A stretch of DNA of 21,288 nucleotides from Saccoglossus kowalevskii (GCF_000003605.2 NW_003112204.1:1-21288); one strand, 5' to 3'. Positions 1-7,726 are shown, counted from the first letter of the stretch. A program made the numbers and translations. The notes: generated by a model not told the origin, from the letters alone.

Positions 1-97
1 AATGCACCAGTTCTGGTCCGATCTCTGAAGTTAAGCTGAATCGGGTGTCGTTAGTACTTGCATGGGAGACAGGCTGGGATACCACGTGCAGTATGCT
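1..97 (+). rRNA. 5S rRNA copy 1, partial at left edge
   Basis: Begins at gene position 23, so the first 22 nt lie outside the window. Variants A26G, C37G, A46T, C61A, C68T, G71C, C93A, one A lost at 101-102, and G117T. A46T breaks helix III and G117T breaks helix I. It is one of the more diverged copies. Confidence 0.85.
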
Positions 98-193
98 TAT
101 CAACATTGTTATTCCACCGTACATACCAAATTTTTCCCGGGATTTTTTGCCTAGCCAAAGCGTTAAACCACAGACAATTCTGACGAATATTCA

Positions 194-313
194 GCCTACT
201 TTCAAACCATTGCAGAACACACAAGTTCTCGTCCAATCACTGAATTTAAGCTGCATCATGCGTGGTTAGTACTTGCATGGGAGACCGGCTGGGAATACCA
301 CGTGCAATAGGCT
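194..313 (+). rRNA. 5S rRNA copy 2 (spacer A)
   Basis: 120 nt. Variants G8T, C9T, T25C, C30A, G42A, G52T, G65A, G66T, G114A. G8T and G114A weaken helix I, and G52T and G65A/G66T alter box A. The rare CTACTTTC and ATCATGCG wordings are shared only with copy 81 at 16491. Confidence 0.9.
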
Positions 314-321
314 CATCAACA

Positions 322-326
322 TTTTT
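322..326 (+). terminator. Pol III TTTTT terminator (representative)
   Basis: A run of five T at +9 to +13 after copy 2, within CAACATTTTTATTCC. This motif follows nearly every copy at the same distance. T runs of four or more on the non-template strand are the known Pol III stop, so the primary transcript probably has a 3' trailer of about 10 nt that is trimmed. Confidence 0.8.
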
Positions 327-358
327 ATTCCACCGTACATACTAAGTTTGTCCCGGGA

Positions 359-364
359 TTTTTT
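359..364 (+). terminator. Back-up T6 run in mid-spacer (representative)
   Basis: Six T within GGGATTTTTTGCC, 46 bp after copy 2. It is present in most spacer classes. In class C it is interrupted (GATTATTTGCC), but those spacers carry CTTTTTCCC a little upstream. It could act as a second stop against read-through into the next unit; this is inference. Confidence 0.5.
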
Positions 365-376
365 GCCTAGCCGAAG

Positions 377-386
377 TATTAAATTA
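377..386 (+). promoter_or_regulatory. TATA-like element upstream of 5S copy (representative)
   Basis: TATTAAATTA at -33 to -24 of copy 3. A TAAA core stays near -30 in nearly all spacer classes (TTAAATTAC, TTAATTGAA, TTAAATGAC, TTAAACGAC, GTAAACGAC) although flanking bases differ. Upstream TATA-like elements help Pol III start-site choice on 5S genes in several eukaryotes. The short truncated units have none. Confidence 0.55.
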
Positions 387-409
387 CATCCAATTCCGAG
401 GAATATTCA

Positions 410-529
410 GCCTACTGCCAAACCATTGCAGAGTACACCTGTTCGCGTCCGATCACTGAAGTTAAGCTGCATCGGGCGTGGTTAGTACTTGCATGGGAGA
501 CTTGCTGGGAATGCCACATGCAATAGGCT
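410..529 (+). rRNA. 5S rRNA copy 3 (spacer B)
   Basis: 120 nt. Variants A24G, A31T, T36G, C93T, G94T, A104G, G109A, G114A. A31T breaks a helix III pair and G114A breaks helix I pair 6-114. A24G, T36G, G94T, A104G and G114A mark nearly all class B genes. Confidence 0.9.
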
Positions 530-625
530 TATCAACATTTTTATTCCACCGTACATACTATCTTTTTCCCTTGATTATTTGCCTAGCCGAAACATTAATT
601 GAAATCCAATTCCGACGAATATTTA

Positions 626-745
626 GCCTACAGCCAAACCATTGCAGAATACACCAGTTCTCGTCCGATCACTGAAGTTAAGCTGCATCGGGCGTGGTTA
701 GTACTTGCATGGGAGACCGGCTGGGAATACCACGTGCATTAGGCT
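626..745 (+). rRNA. 5S rRNA copy 4 (spacer C), near consensus
   Basis: 120 nt with only T7A and G114T, making it one of the four best full-length copies. Both changes nevertheless fall in helix I and give A-A and C-U mismatches. Internal promoter boxes are intact. Confidence 0.92.
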
Positions 746-845
746 GATCAATATTTTTTAATTCCACCTTACATACTAACGTTTTTCCCGGGATTTTTTT
801 GCCTAGCCGAAGTATTAAATTACCTCCAATTCCGACGAATATTCA

Positions 846-965
846 GCCTACTGCCAAACCATTGCAGAATACACCAGTTCTCGTCCGATCTCTGAAGTTA
901 ATCTGCATCGGGCGTTGTTAATACTTGCATGGGAGACCGGCTGGGAATACCACTTGTAGTAGGCT
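846..965 (+). rRNA. 5S rRNA copy 5 (spacer G)
   Basis: 120 nt. Variants A46T, G57T, G71T, G76A, G109T, C112T. The upstream spacer is 100 bp, with long T runs (TTTTTT near 755 and again near 791). Opens a block repeated at copies 23-28. Confidence 0.9.
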
Positions 966-1061
966 TATCAACATTTTTATTCCACCGTACATGCCAAATT
1001 ATTCCCGGGATTGTTTGCCTAGCCGAAGCGTTAAACGACATGCAATTCTGACGAATATTCA

Positions 1062-1181
1062 GCCTACTGTCAAACCATTGCAGAACACACCAGTTCTCGT
1101 TCGATCACTGAATTTAAGCTGCATCTGGCGTGGTTAGTACTTGCATAGAAGACCGGCTGAGAATACCACGTGCAGTAAGCT
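1062..1181 (+). rRNA. 5S rRNA copy 6 (spacer H1)
   Basis: 120 nt. Variants C9T, T25C, C41T, G52T, G65T, G86A, G88A, G99A, G117A. G86A and G88A turn the box C core GGGAGACC into AGAAGACC, which should harm TFIIIA contact. Same variant set as copy 24. Confidence 0.88.
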
Positions 1182-1277
1182 CATCAAAATTTTTATTCCA
1201 CATTACATACTAACTTTTACTCATGATTTTTTGCCTAGCCGTAGGATTAAATGACATACAATTCCGACGAATATTCA

Positions 1278-1397
1278 GCCTACTGCCAAACCATTACAGA
1301 ATACACCAGTTCTCGTCCGATCACTGAAGTTAAGCTGCAACCTGCGTTTTTAGTACTTGCCTGGGAGACCGGCTGGGAATAGCACGTGCAGTAGGCT
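1278..1397 (+). rRNA. 5S rRNA copy 7 (spacer E) with internal T5, likely defective
   Basis: 120 nt. Variants G19A, T63A, G65C, G66T, G71T, G72T, A84C, C105G. G71T and G72T create TTTTT at 1347-1351 inside the gene. Directly followed by truncated copy 8. This is the first of seven such doublets. Confidence 0.85.
1347..1351 (+). terminator. Intragenic TTTTT in copy 7
   Basis: GCGTTTTTAGT at gene positions 70-74, where the consensus reads GCGTGGTTAGT. A Pol III stop here would end transcripts after about 70-74 nt. The functional effect is inferred. Confidence 0.55.
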
Positions 1398-1410
1398 GAT
1401 GAACATTTTT

Positions 1411-1515
1411 ATTGCAGAATACACCAGTTCTCGTCCGATCACTGAAGTTAAGCTGCATCGGGCGTGGTTAGTACTTGCATGGGAGACCGGCTGGGAATAC
1501 CACGTGCAGTAGGCT
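1411..1515 (+). pseudogene. 5S copy 8, 5'-truncated (t unit)
   Basis: Starts at gene position 16 (ATTGCAGAATACACC) and matches the consensus at all 105 remaining positions. Box A, IE and box C are intact; half of helix I and the TATA region are gone. Only 13 nt, including TTTTT, separate it from copy 7. Confidence 0.85.
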
Positions 1516-1608
1516 CATCAACATTGTTATTCCACATTACATACTATCTTTTTCCCATGATTTTTTGCCTAGACGAGCATAAATGACATACAATTCGGAC
1601 GATGTTCA

Positions 1609-1728
1609 GCCTACTGCCAAACCATTGCAGAATACACCATTTCTTGTCCGATCACTGAAGTTAAGCTGCATCGGGCGTGGTTAGTACTTGCATGGGAGAC
1701 AAGCTGGGAATAACACGTGCATTAGGCT
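1609..1728 (+). rRNA. 5S rRNA copy 9 (spacer D)
   Basis: 120 nt. Variants G32T, C37T, C93A, G94A, C105A, G114T. The upstream flank reads GATGTTCA instead of GAATATTCA. C93A and G94A (GACAAGCTGG) recur in copies 13, 15, 27 and 73. Confidence 0.9.
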
Positions 1729-1824
1729 CATCAACATTTTTATTCCACCGTACATACTAACGTTTTCCCGGGATTTTTTGCCTATCCGAAGTATTAAATT
1801 ACATCCAATTCCGACGAATATTCA

Positions 1825-1944
1825 GCCTACTGCCAAACCATTGCAGAATACGCCAGTTCTCGTCCGATCTCTGAAGTTAAGCTGCATCGGGCGTGGTTAG
1901 TACTTGCATGGGAGACCGGCTGAGAAGAGCACGTGCAGTATGCT
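1825..1944 (+). rRNA. 5S rRNA copy 10 (spacer G)
   Basis: 120 nt. Variants A28G, A46T, G99A, T103G, C105G, G117T. The GAGAAGAGCAC wording is shared with copy 70, 12392 bp downstream. Confidence 0.9.
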
Positions 1945-2040
1945 CATCAACATTTTTATTCCACATTACATACTAACATTTACCCATGATTTTTTGCCTA
2001 GCCGTAGGATTAAATGACATACAATTCCGACGAATATTCA

Positions 2041-2160
2041 GCCTACTGCCAAACCATTGCAGAATACACCAGTTCTCGTCCGATCACTGAAGTTAAGCTG
2101 CATCGGGCGTTTTTAGTACTTGCCTGGGAGACCGGCTGGGAATACCACGTGCAGTAGGCT
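2041..2160 (+). rRNA. 5S rRNA copy 11 (spacer E) with internal T5, likely defective
   Basis: 120 nt and otherwise clean: only G71T, G72T and A84C differ from consensus. The T5 run is at 2110-2114. Helix I is fully paired, so the T5 is the main visible defect. Followed by truncated copy 12. Confidence 0.87.
2110..2114 (+). terminator. Intragenic TTTTT in copy 11
   Basis: Five T at gene positions 70-74, produced by two G-to-T changes next to existing T residues. It lies in and just after the IE element and before box C. Confidence 0.55.
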
Positions 2161-2173
2161 GATGAACATTTTT

Positions 2174-2278
2174 ATTGCAGAATACACCAGTTCTCGTCCG
2201 ATCACTGAAGTTAAGCTGCATCGGGCGTGGTTAGTACTTGCATGGGAGACCGGCTGGGAATACCACGTGCAGTAGGCT
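2174..2278 (+). pseudogene. 5S copy 12, 5'-truncated (t unit)
   Basis: Identical to the consensus over positions 16-120 and to copies 8, 26 and 72. Joined 13 nt after copy 11 through GATGAACATTTTT. Confidence 0.85.
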
Positions 2279-2373
2279 CATCAACATTTGTATTCCACAT
2301 TACATACTAACTTTTTCCCATCATTTTTTGCCTAGACGAAGCATAAATGACATACAATTCGGACGAATATTCA

Positions 2374-2493
2374 GCCTACTGCCAAACCATTGCAGAATAC
2401 GCCAGTTCTCGTCCGATCTCTGAAGTTAAGCTGCATCGGGCGTGGTTAGTACTTGCATGGGAGACAAGCTGGGAATAACACGTGCATTAGGCT
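2374..2493 (+). rRNA. 5S rRNA copy 13 (spacer D)
   Basis: 120 nt. Variants A28G, A46T, C93A, G94A, C105A, G114T. It carries the front-half markers of class G genes (A28G, A46T), unlike its counterparts 27 and 73, which suggests conversion within the gene. Confidence 0.9.
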
Positions 2494-2589
2494 CATCAGC
2501 ATTTTTATTCCACCGTACATACTAACGTTTTCCCGGGATTTTTTGCCTATCCGAAGTATTAAATTACATCCAATTCCGACGAATATTCA

Positions 2590-2709
2590 GCCTACTGCCA
2601 AACCATTGCAGAATACGCCAGTTCTCGTCCGATCTCTGAAGTTAAGCTGCATCGGGCGTGGTTAGTACTTGCATGGGAGACCGGCTGAGAAGACCACGTG
2701 CAGTATGCT
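2590..2709 (+). rRNA. 5S rRNA copy 14 (spacer G)
   Basis: 120 nt. Variants A28G, A46T, G99A, T103G, G117T, the usual class G set. A46T and G117T break pairs in helices III and I. Same variants as copy 74. Confidence 0.9.
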
Positions 2710-2805
2710 CATCAACATTTTTATTCCACATTACATACTAACATTTACCCATGATTTTTTGCCTAGCCGTAGCAGTAAACGACATCCAATTCCGACGAAT
2801 ATTCA

Positions 2806-2925
2806 GCCTACAGCCAAACCATTGCAGAATACACCAGTTCTCGTCCGATCACTGAAGTTAAGCTGCATCGGGCGTGGTTAGTACTTGCATGGGAGACAAG
2901 CTGGGAATAACACGTGCATTAGGCT
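2806..2925 (+). rRNA. 5S rRNA copy 15 (spacer F)
   Basis: 120 nt. Variants T7A, C93A, G94A, C105A, G114T. The front half is class F-like and the back half matches class D genes. Confidence 0.9.
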
Positions 2926-3021
2926 CATCAACATTTTTATTCCACCGTACATACTAACGTTTTCCCGGGATTTTTTGCCTATCCGAAGTATTAAATTACA
3001 TCCAATTACGACGAATATTCA

Positions 3022-3140
3022 GCCTACTGCTAAACCATTGCAGAATACGCCAGTTCTCGTCCGATCACTGAAGTTAAGCTGCATCGGGCATGGTTAGTAC
3101 TTGCACGGGAGACCGGCTGGGAATACACGTGCAGTAAGCC
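3022..3140 (+). rRNA. 5S rRNA copy 16 (spacer G)
   Basis: 119 nt. Variants C10T, A28G, G69A, T85C, one C lost at 105-106, G117A, T120C. The lost base falls in the strand that pairs with positions 68-73. Confidence 0.87.
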
Positions 3141-3234
3141 CATCAACATTTTTATTCCACGTACATACTATCTTTTTCCCTTGATTTTTGCCCAGACGAA
3201 GAATTAAATGACATACAATTCGGAGGAATATTCA

Positions 3235-3354
3235 GCCTACTGCCAAACCATTGCAGAATACACCAGTTCTCGTCCGACCACTGAAGTTAAGCTGCATTGG
3301 GCGTGTTTAGTACTTGCATGGGAGACCTGCTGGGAATACCACATGCAGTAGGCT
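3235..3354 (+). rRNA. 5S rRNA copy 17 (chimeric C/D spacer)
   Basis: 120 nt. Variants T44C, C64T, G72T, G94T, G109A. The spacer has class C wording on the left (TATCTTTTTCCCTTG) and class D on the right (AATGACATACAATTCGG). Confidence 0.9.
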
Positions 3355-3454
3355 TATCAACATTTTTATTCCACCGTACATACTATCTTTTTTCCCCCCG
3401 TGATTTTTTTCCTAGCCGAAGCATTAATTGAAATCCAATTCCAACAAATATTCA

Positions 3455-3574
3455 GCCTACTGCCAAACCATTGCAGAATAAACCAGTTCTCGTCCGATCA
3501 CTGAAGTTAAGGCGCATCGCGCGTGATTAGTTCTTGCACGGGAGACCGTCTTGGAATACCACGTTCAGTCGGCT
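3455..3574 (+). rRNA. 5S rRNA copy 18 (spacer C), strongly diverged
   Basis: 120 nt. Variants C27A, C58G, T59C, G66C, G72A, A78T, T85C, G95T, G98T, G111T, A116C. G95T breaks the C83-G95 pair in helix IV and A116C breaks helix I. Relatives are copies 63, 84 and 97. Confidence 0.85.
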
Positions 3575-3670
3575 CATCAACATTTTTATTCCACATTACA
3601 TACTAACTTTTTCACATGATTTTTTGCCTAGACGAAGCATTAAATGACATACAATTCGGACGAATATTCA

Positions 3671-3790
3671 GCCTACTGCCAAACCATTGCAGAACACACC
3701 AGTTCTCGTCCGACCACTGAAGTTAAGCTGCATCGGGCGTGTTTAGTACTTGCATGGGAGACCGGCTGGGAATACCATGTGCAGTAGGCT
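3671..3790 (+). rRNA. 5S rRNA copy 19 (spacer D)
   Basis: 120 nt. Variants T25C, T44C, G72T, C108T. Helix I is fully paired. Opens a D-H2-I-J block repeated at 6433. Confidence 0.9.
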
Positions 3791-3886
3791 TATCAACATT
3801 TTTATTCCACCGTACATACCAACATTTTCCCGGGATTTTTTGCCTTGCCGAAGCGTTAAACGACATGCAATTCTGACGAATATTCA

Positions 3887-4005
3887 GCCTCCTGTCAAAC
3901 CATTGCAGAACACACCAGTTCTTGTCCGATCACTGAAGTTAAGCTGCATCTGGTGTAGTTAGTGTTGCATGGGAGACTGGCTGGGAATACCACGTGCAGT
4001 CGACT
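3887..4005 (+). rRNA. 5S rRNA copy 20 (spacer H2)
   Basis: 119 nt. Variants A5C, C9T, T25C, C37T, G65T, C68T, G71A, C93T, A116C, G118A, plus one base lost around 78-79 (TTAGTGTTGC). Helix I has several mismatches. Confidence 0.85.
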
Positions 4006-4101
4006 CATCAACATTTTTATTCCACATTACATACTAATTTTTTCCTAAGATTTTTTGCCTAACCGTAGCATTAAATGGCATCCTATTGCGACGAATATTC
4101 A

Positions 4102-4221
4102 GCATACTGCCAAACCAATGCAGAATACACCAGTTCTCGTCCGATCACTGAAGTTAATCTGCATCGGGCATGGTTAGTACTTGCATGGGAGACAGGCTGG
4201 GAATACCACCTGTAGTAGGCT
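4102..4221 (+). rRNA. 5S rRNA copy 21 (spacer I)
   Basis: 120 nt. Variants C3A, T17A, G57T, G69A, C93A, G109C, C112T. Starts GCATAC. T17A lies at the extra helix II nucleotide. Confidence 0.88.
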
Positions 4222-4317
4222 TATCAACATTTTTATTCCACCGTACATACTAACTTTTACCCGGGATTTGTTGCCTAGCCGAAGTATTTAATTACATCCA
4301 ACTCCGACGATTATTCA

Positions 4318-4339
4318 GCCTACTGCCAAACCAATGCAG
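4318..4339 (+). pseudogene. 5S copy 22, 22-nt 5' stub
   Basis: Only gene positions 1-22 remain, ending CCAATGCAG (T17A). The next base belongs to a spacer (TATTAAATTACATCC). Both parents read AG at the join (GCAG and GAAG), so a 2-bp microhomology deletion of about 160 bp is likely. The preceding spacer is class J-like. Confidence 0.8.
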
Positions 4340-4372
4340 TATTAAATTACATCCAATTCCGAGGAATATTCA

Positions 4373-4491
4373 GCCTACTGCCAAACCATTGCAGAATACA
4401 CCAGTTCTCGTCCGATCTCTGAAGTTAATCTGCATCGGGCGTTGTAATACTGCATGGGAGACCGGGCTGGGAATACCACTTGTAGTAGGCT
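4373..4491 (+). rRNA. 5S rRNA copy 23, after a 33-bp spacer remnant
   Basis: 119 nt. Variants A46T, G57T, G71T, G76A, G109T, C112T, two single T losses around 73-81 and one extra G in 94-95. The substitutions equal those of copy 5. The three indels sit in short homopolymers and could be read errors. A TATA-like TATTAAATTA still lies upstream. Confidence 0.85.
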
Positions 4492-4588
4492 TATCAACAT
4501 TTTTATTCCACCGTACATGCCAAATTATTCCCGGGATTGTTTGCCTAGCCGAAGCGTTAAACGACATGCAATTTCTGACGAATATTCA

Positions 4589-4708
4589 GCCTACTGTCAA
4601 ACCATTGCAGAACACACCAGTTCTCGTTCGATCACTGAATTTAAGCTGCATCTGGCGTGGTTAGTACTTGCATAGAAGACCGGCTGAGAATACCACGTGC
4701 AGTAAGCT
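4589..4708 (+). rRNA. 5S rRNA copy 24 (spacer H1)
   Basis: 120 nt. Variants C9T, T25C, C41T, G52T, G65T, G86A, G88A, G99A, G117A, the same as copy 6, 3527 bp away. The spacer has one extra T (CAATTTCTGACG). Confidence 0.88.
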
Positions 4709-4804
4709 CATCAACATTTTTATTTCACATTACATACTAACTTTTACTCATGATTTTTTGCCTAGCCGTAGGATTAAATGACATACAATTCCGACGAATA
4801 TTCA

Positions 4805-4924
4805 GCCTACTGCCAAACCATTGCAGAATACACCAGTTCTCGTCCGATCACTGAAGTTAAGCTGCAACCTGCGTTTTTAGTACTTGCCTGGGAGACCAGC
4901 TGGGAATACCACGTGCAGTAGGCT
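4805..4924 (+). rRNA. 5S rRNA copy 25 (spacer E) with internal T5, likely defective
   Basis: 120 nt. Variants T63A, G65C, G66T, G71T, G72T, A84C, G94A. T5 at 4874-4878. It shares GCAACCTGCG with copy 7 only. Confidence 0.85.
4874..4878 (+). terminator. Intragenic TTTTT in copy 25
   Basis: The same position-70 to -74 run as in copies 7 and 11, again directly upstream of a truncated copy. Confidence 0.55.
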
Positions 4925-4937
4925 GATGAACATTTTT

Positions 4938-5042
4938 ATTGCAGAATACACCAGTTCTCGTCCGATCACTGAAGTTAAGCTGCATCGGGCGTGGTTAGTA
5001 CTTGCATGGGAGACCGGCTGGGAATACCACGTGCAGTAGGCT
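4938..5042 (+). pseudogene. 5S copy 26, 5'-truncated (t unit)
   Basis: 105 nt, identical to the consensus from position 16. Heads a t-D-G-F-A-B-C run that continues to copy 32. Confidence 0.85.
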
Positions 5043-5137
5043 CATCAACATTTTTATTCCACATTACATACTATCTTTTTCCCATGATTTTTTGCCTAGA
5101 CGAAGCATAAATGACATACAATTCGGACGAATATTCA

Positions 5138-5257
5138 GCCTACTGCCAAACCATTGCAGAATACACCAGTTCTTGTCCGATCACTGAAGTTAAGCTGCAT
5201 CGGGCGTGGTTAGTACTTGCATGGGAGACAAGCTGGGAATAACACGTGCATTAGGCT
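5138..5257 (+). rRNA. 5S rRNA copy 27 (spacer D)
   Basis: 120 nt. Variants C37T, C93A, G94A, C105A, G114T. Same variant set as copy 73. Confidence 0.9.
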
Positions 5258-5353
5258 CATCAACATTTTTATTCCACCGTACATACTAACGTTTTCCCGG
5301 GATTTTTTGCCTATCCTTAGTATTAAATTACATCCAATTCCGACGAATATTCA

Positions 5354-5473
5354 GCCTATTGCCAAACCATTGCAGAATACGCCAGTTCTCGTCCGATCTC
5401 TGAAGTTAAGCTGCATCGGGAGTGGTTAGTACTTGCATGGGAGACCGGCTGAGAAGACCACGTGCAGTATGCT
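5354..5473 (+). rRNA. 5S rRNA copy 28 (spacer G)
   Basis: 120 nt. Variants C6T, A28G, A46T, C68A, G99A, T103G, G117T. C6T turns the C6-G114 pair into a U-G wobble, and C68A disturbs the 68-109 pair. Confidence 0.9.
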
Positions 5474-5569
5474 CATCAACATTTTTATTCCACATTACAT
5501 ACTAACATTTACCCATGATTTTTTGCCTAGCCGTAGCAGTAGACGACATCCAATTCCGACGAATATTCA

Positions 5570-5689
5570 GCCTACGGCCAAACCATTGCAGAATACACCA
5601 GTTCTCGTCTGATCACTGAAGTTAAGCTGAATCGGGCGTGGTTAGTACTTGCATGGGAGACCGGCCGGGAATACCACGTGCAGTAGGCT
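5570..5689 (+). rRNA. 5S rRNA copy 29 (spacer F)
   Basis: 120 nt. Variants T7G, C41T, C61A, T97C. T7G with C61A marks class F genes. Confidence 0.9.
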
Positions 5690-5784
5690 TATCAACATTT
5701 TTATTCCACCGTACATACCAAATTTTTCCCGGATTTTTTGCCTAGCCAAAGCGTTAAACCACAGGCAATTCTGACGAATATTCA

Positions 5785-5904
5785 GCCTACTGTCAAACCA
5801 TTGCAGAACACACCAGTTCTCGTCCAATCACTGAATTTAAGCTGCATCGTGCGTGGTTAGTACTTGCATGGGAGACCGGCTGGGAATAGCACATGCAGTA
5901 GGTT
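5785..5904 (+). rRNA. 5S rRNA copy 30 (spacer A)
   Basis: 120 nt. Variants C9T, T25C, G42A, G52T, G66T, C105G, G109A, C119T. C9T and C119T keep G-U wobbles, so helix I could still form. The preceding spacer is one base short (CCCGGATTTTTT). Confidence 0.9.
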
Positions 5905-6000
5905 CATCAACATTTTTATTCCACCGTACATACTAAGTTTGTCCCGGGATTTTTTGCCTAGCCGAAGTATTAAATTACATCCAATTCCGAGGAATATTCA

Positions 6001-6120
6001 GCCTACTGCCAAACCATTGCAGAGTACACCAGTTCGCGTCCGATCACTGAAGTTAAGCTACATCGGGCGTGGTTAGTACTTGCATGGGAGACCTGCTGGG
6101 AATGCCACATGCAATAGGCT
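6001..6120 (+). rRNA. 5S rRNA copy 31 (spacer B)
   Basis: 120 nt. Variants A24G, T36G, G60A, G94T, A104G, G109A, G114A. Confidence 0.9.
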
Positions 6121-6216
6121 TATCAACATTTTTATTCCACCGTACATACAATCTTTTTCCCTTGATTATTTGCCTAGCCGAAACATTAATTGAAATCCAA
6201 TTCTGACGAATATTCA

Positions 6217-6336
6217 GCCTACTGCCAAACCATTGCCGAATACACCAGTTCTTGTCCGATCACTGAAGTTAAGCAGCATCGGGCATGGTTAGGACTTGCA
6301 CGGGAGACCGGCTGGCAATACCACGTGCATTAGGCC
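6217..6336 (+). rRNA. 5S rRNA copy 32 (spacer C)
   Basis: 120 nt. Variants A21C, C37T, T59A, G69A, T77G, T85C, G100C, G114T, T120C. GGCATGGTTAGGACTTGCACGG is the marker wording of a gene type also seen in copies 45, 57 and 92. Confidence 0.88.
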
Positions 6337-6432
6337 CATCAACATTTTTATTCCACATTACATTCTAATTTTTTCCCATGATTTTTTGCCCAGACGAAGC
6401 ATTAAATGGCATACAATTCGGACGAATATTCA

Positions 6433-6552
6433 GCCTACTGCCAAACTATTGCAGAATACACCAGTTCTCATCCGACCACTGAAGTTAAGCTGCATCGGGC
6501 GTGTTTAGTACTTGCATGGGAGACCGGCTGGGAATACCATGTGCAGTAGACT
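6433..6552 (+). rRNA. 5S rRNA copy 33 (spacer D)
   Basis: 120 nt. Variants C15T, G38A, T44C, G72T, C108T, G118A. Partner of copy 19, 2762 bp upstream. Confidence 0.9.
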
Positions 6553-6648
6553 TATCAACATTTTTATTCCACCGTACATACCAACATTTTCCCGGGATTT
6601 TTTGCCTTGCCGAAGCGTTAAACGACAAGCAATTCTGACGAATATTCA

Positions 6649-6768
6649 GCCTCCTGTCAAACCATTGCAAAACACATCAGTTCTTGTCCGATCACTGAAG
6701 TTAAGCTGCATCTGGTGTGGTTAGTACTTGCATGGGAGACTGGCTGGGAATACCACGTGCAGTAGACT
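6649..6768 (+). rRNA. 5S rRNA copy 34 (spacer H2)
   Basis: 120 nt. Variants A5C, C9T, G22A, T25C, C29T, C37T, G65T, C68T, C93T, G118A. A5C and G118A leave two helix I mismatches. Confidence 0.88.
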
Positions 6769-6864
6769 CATCAACATTTTTATTCCACATTACATACTAA
6801 CTTTTTCCTATGATTTTTTGCCTAACCGTAGCATTAAATGGCATCCAATTGCGACGAATATTCA

Positions 6865-6983
6865 GCATACTGCCAAACCAATGCAGAATACACCAGTTCT
6901 CGTCCGATCACTGAAGTTAATCTGCATCGGGCATGGTTAGTACTTGCATGGGAGACAGGCTGGGAATACCACCTGTAGCAGCT
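6865..6983 (+). rRNA. 5S rRNA copy 35 (spacer I)
   Basis: 119 nt. Variants C3A, T17A, G57T, G69A, C93A, G109C, C112T, T115C and one G lost at 117-118. The 3' strand of helix I is badly disturbed. Confidence 0.86.
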
Positions 6984-7079
6984 TATCAACATTTTTATTC
7001 CACCGTACATACTAACTTTTTCCCGGGATTTGTTGCCTAGCCGAAGTATTAAATTACATCCAACTCCGACGTTTATTCA

Positions 7080-7199
7080 GCCTACTGCCAAACCAATGCA
7101 GAATACACCAGTTCTCGTCCGATCACTGAAGTTAAGCTGCATCGGGCGTGGTTAGTAGTTGCATGGGAGACAGGCTGGGAATAACACGTGCATTAGGCT
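7080..7199 (+). rRNA. 5S rRNA copy 36 (spacer J)
   Basis: 120 nt. Variants T17A, C79G, C93A, C105A, G114T. It is the intact counterpart of stub copy 22: same CAACTCCGACG flank and same CCAATGCAG. Confidence 0.9.
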
Positions 7200-7516
7200 C
7201 ATCAACATTTTATTCCACCGGACATACTAACGTTTTCCCGGGATTTTTTGCCAATCCGAAGTATTAAATTACGTCCAATTCCAACGAATATTCAGCCTAC
7301 TGCCAAACCATTGCAGAATACGCCAGTTCTCGTCCGATCTCCGAAGTTAAGCTGCATCGGGCGTGGTTAGTACTTACATGGGAGACCGGCTGAGAAGACC
7401 ACGTGCAGTATGCACATCAACATTTTTATTCCACATTACATACTAACTTTTACCCATGATTTTTTGCCTAGCCGTAGCAGTAAACGACATCCAATTCCGA
7501 CGAATATTCAGCCTAC
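7159..7516 (+). repeat. 358-bp segment repeated exactly at 8139-8496
   Basis: Identical base for base when read across, at an offset of 980 bp. It spans the end of copy 36, all of copy 37, two spacers and the first bases of copy 38. Rare wordings CCAATCCGAAG and TTACGTCCAATTCC occur in both. Confidence 0.85.
7295..7414 (+). rRNA. 5S rRNA copy 37 (spacer G)
   Basis: 120 nt. Variants A28G, A46T, T48C, G82A, G99A, T103G, G117T, T120A. Identical to copy 42, 980 bp downstream, including its spacers. Confidence 0.9.
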
Positions 7517-7630
7517 TGTCAAACCATTGCAGAATACACCAGTTCTCGTCCGATCTCTGAAGTTAATCTGCATCGGGCGTGGTTAATACTTGCATGGGAG
7601 ACTGGCTGAGAATACCACTTGTAGTAGGCT
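7511..7630 (+). rRNA. 5S rRNA copy 38 (spacer F)
   Basis: 120 nt. Variants C9T, A46T, G57T, G76A, C93T, G99A, G109T, C112T. The gene body resembles copies 5 and 65 rather than class F genes. Confidence 0.9.
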
Positions 7631-7726
7631 TATCAACATTTTTATTCCACCGTAAATGCCAAATTATTCCCGGGATTGTTTGCCAAGCCGAAGCGTTAAA
7701 CGACATGCAATTCTGACGAATATTCA

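Larger units (their letters stand above)
159..688 (+). repeat. 530-bp block repeated at 16456-16985
   Basis: Covers the end of an A spacer, copies 2 and 3 and most of copy 4. The offset is a constant 16297 bp with no indels. I count about five mismatches by eye. Confidence 0.8.
4805..6336 (+). repeat. Higher-order repeat block, copies 25-32
   Basis: Order T5 gene, t, D, G, F, A, B, C. It is the longest clear example of the recurring order and is about 1.5 kb long. The same order runs at 14432-15748 (to B) and 17570-18666 (to A). Confidence 0.75.

Noticed and set aside
273..485. A recurring open reading frame of 70 codons starting MHGRPAGNTTC, seen dozens of times
   Set aside because: It starts at the ATG of GCATGGGAGACC in box C and ends at the TAG of GGTTAG in the next gene. 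The unit is 216 bp, a multiple of three, so the frame stays open by chance. Single-base indels break it freely and the reading follows 5S RNA, not protein, constraints.
1394..1420. Shared GATGAACATTTTTATT linker as a mobile-element end
   Set aside because: It is the ordinary spacer start (CATCAACATTTTTATT) with small changes, not foreign DNA.
1411..1515. 5S-derived SINE (SINE3-like) insertion at the truncated copies
   Set aside because: SINE3 elements have a 5S-like head followed by a LINE-like tail and target-site duplications. Here the truncated copies keep the exact 3' end and normal spacer, and the join is a simple microhomology deletion.
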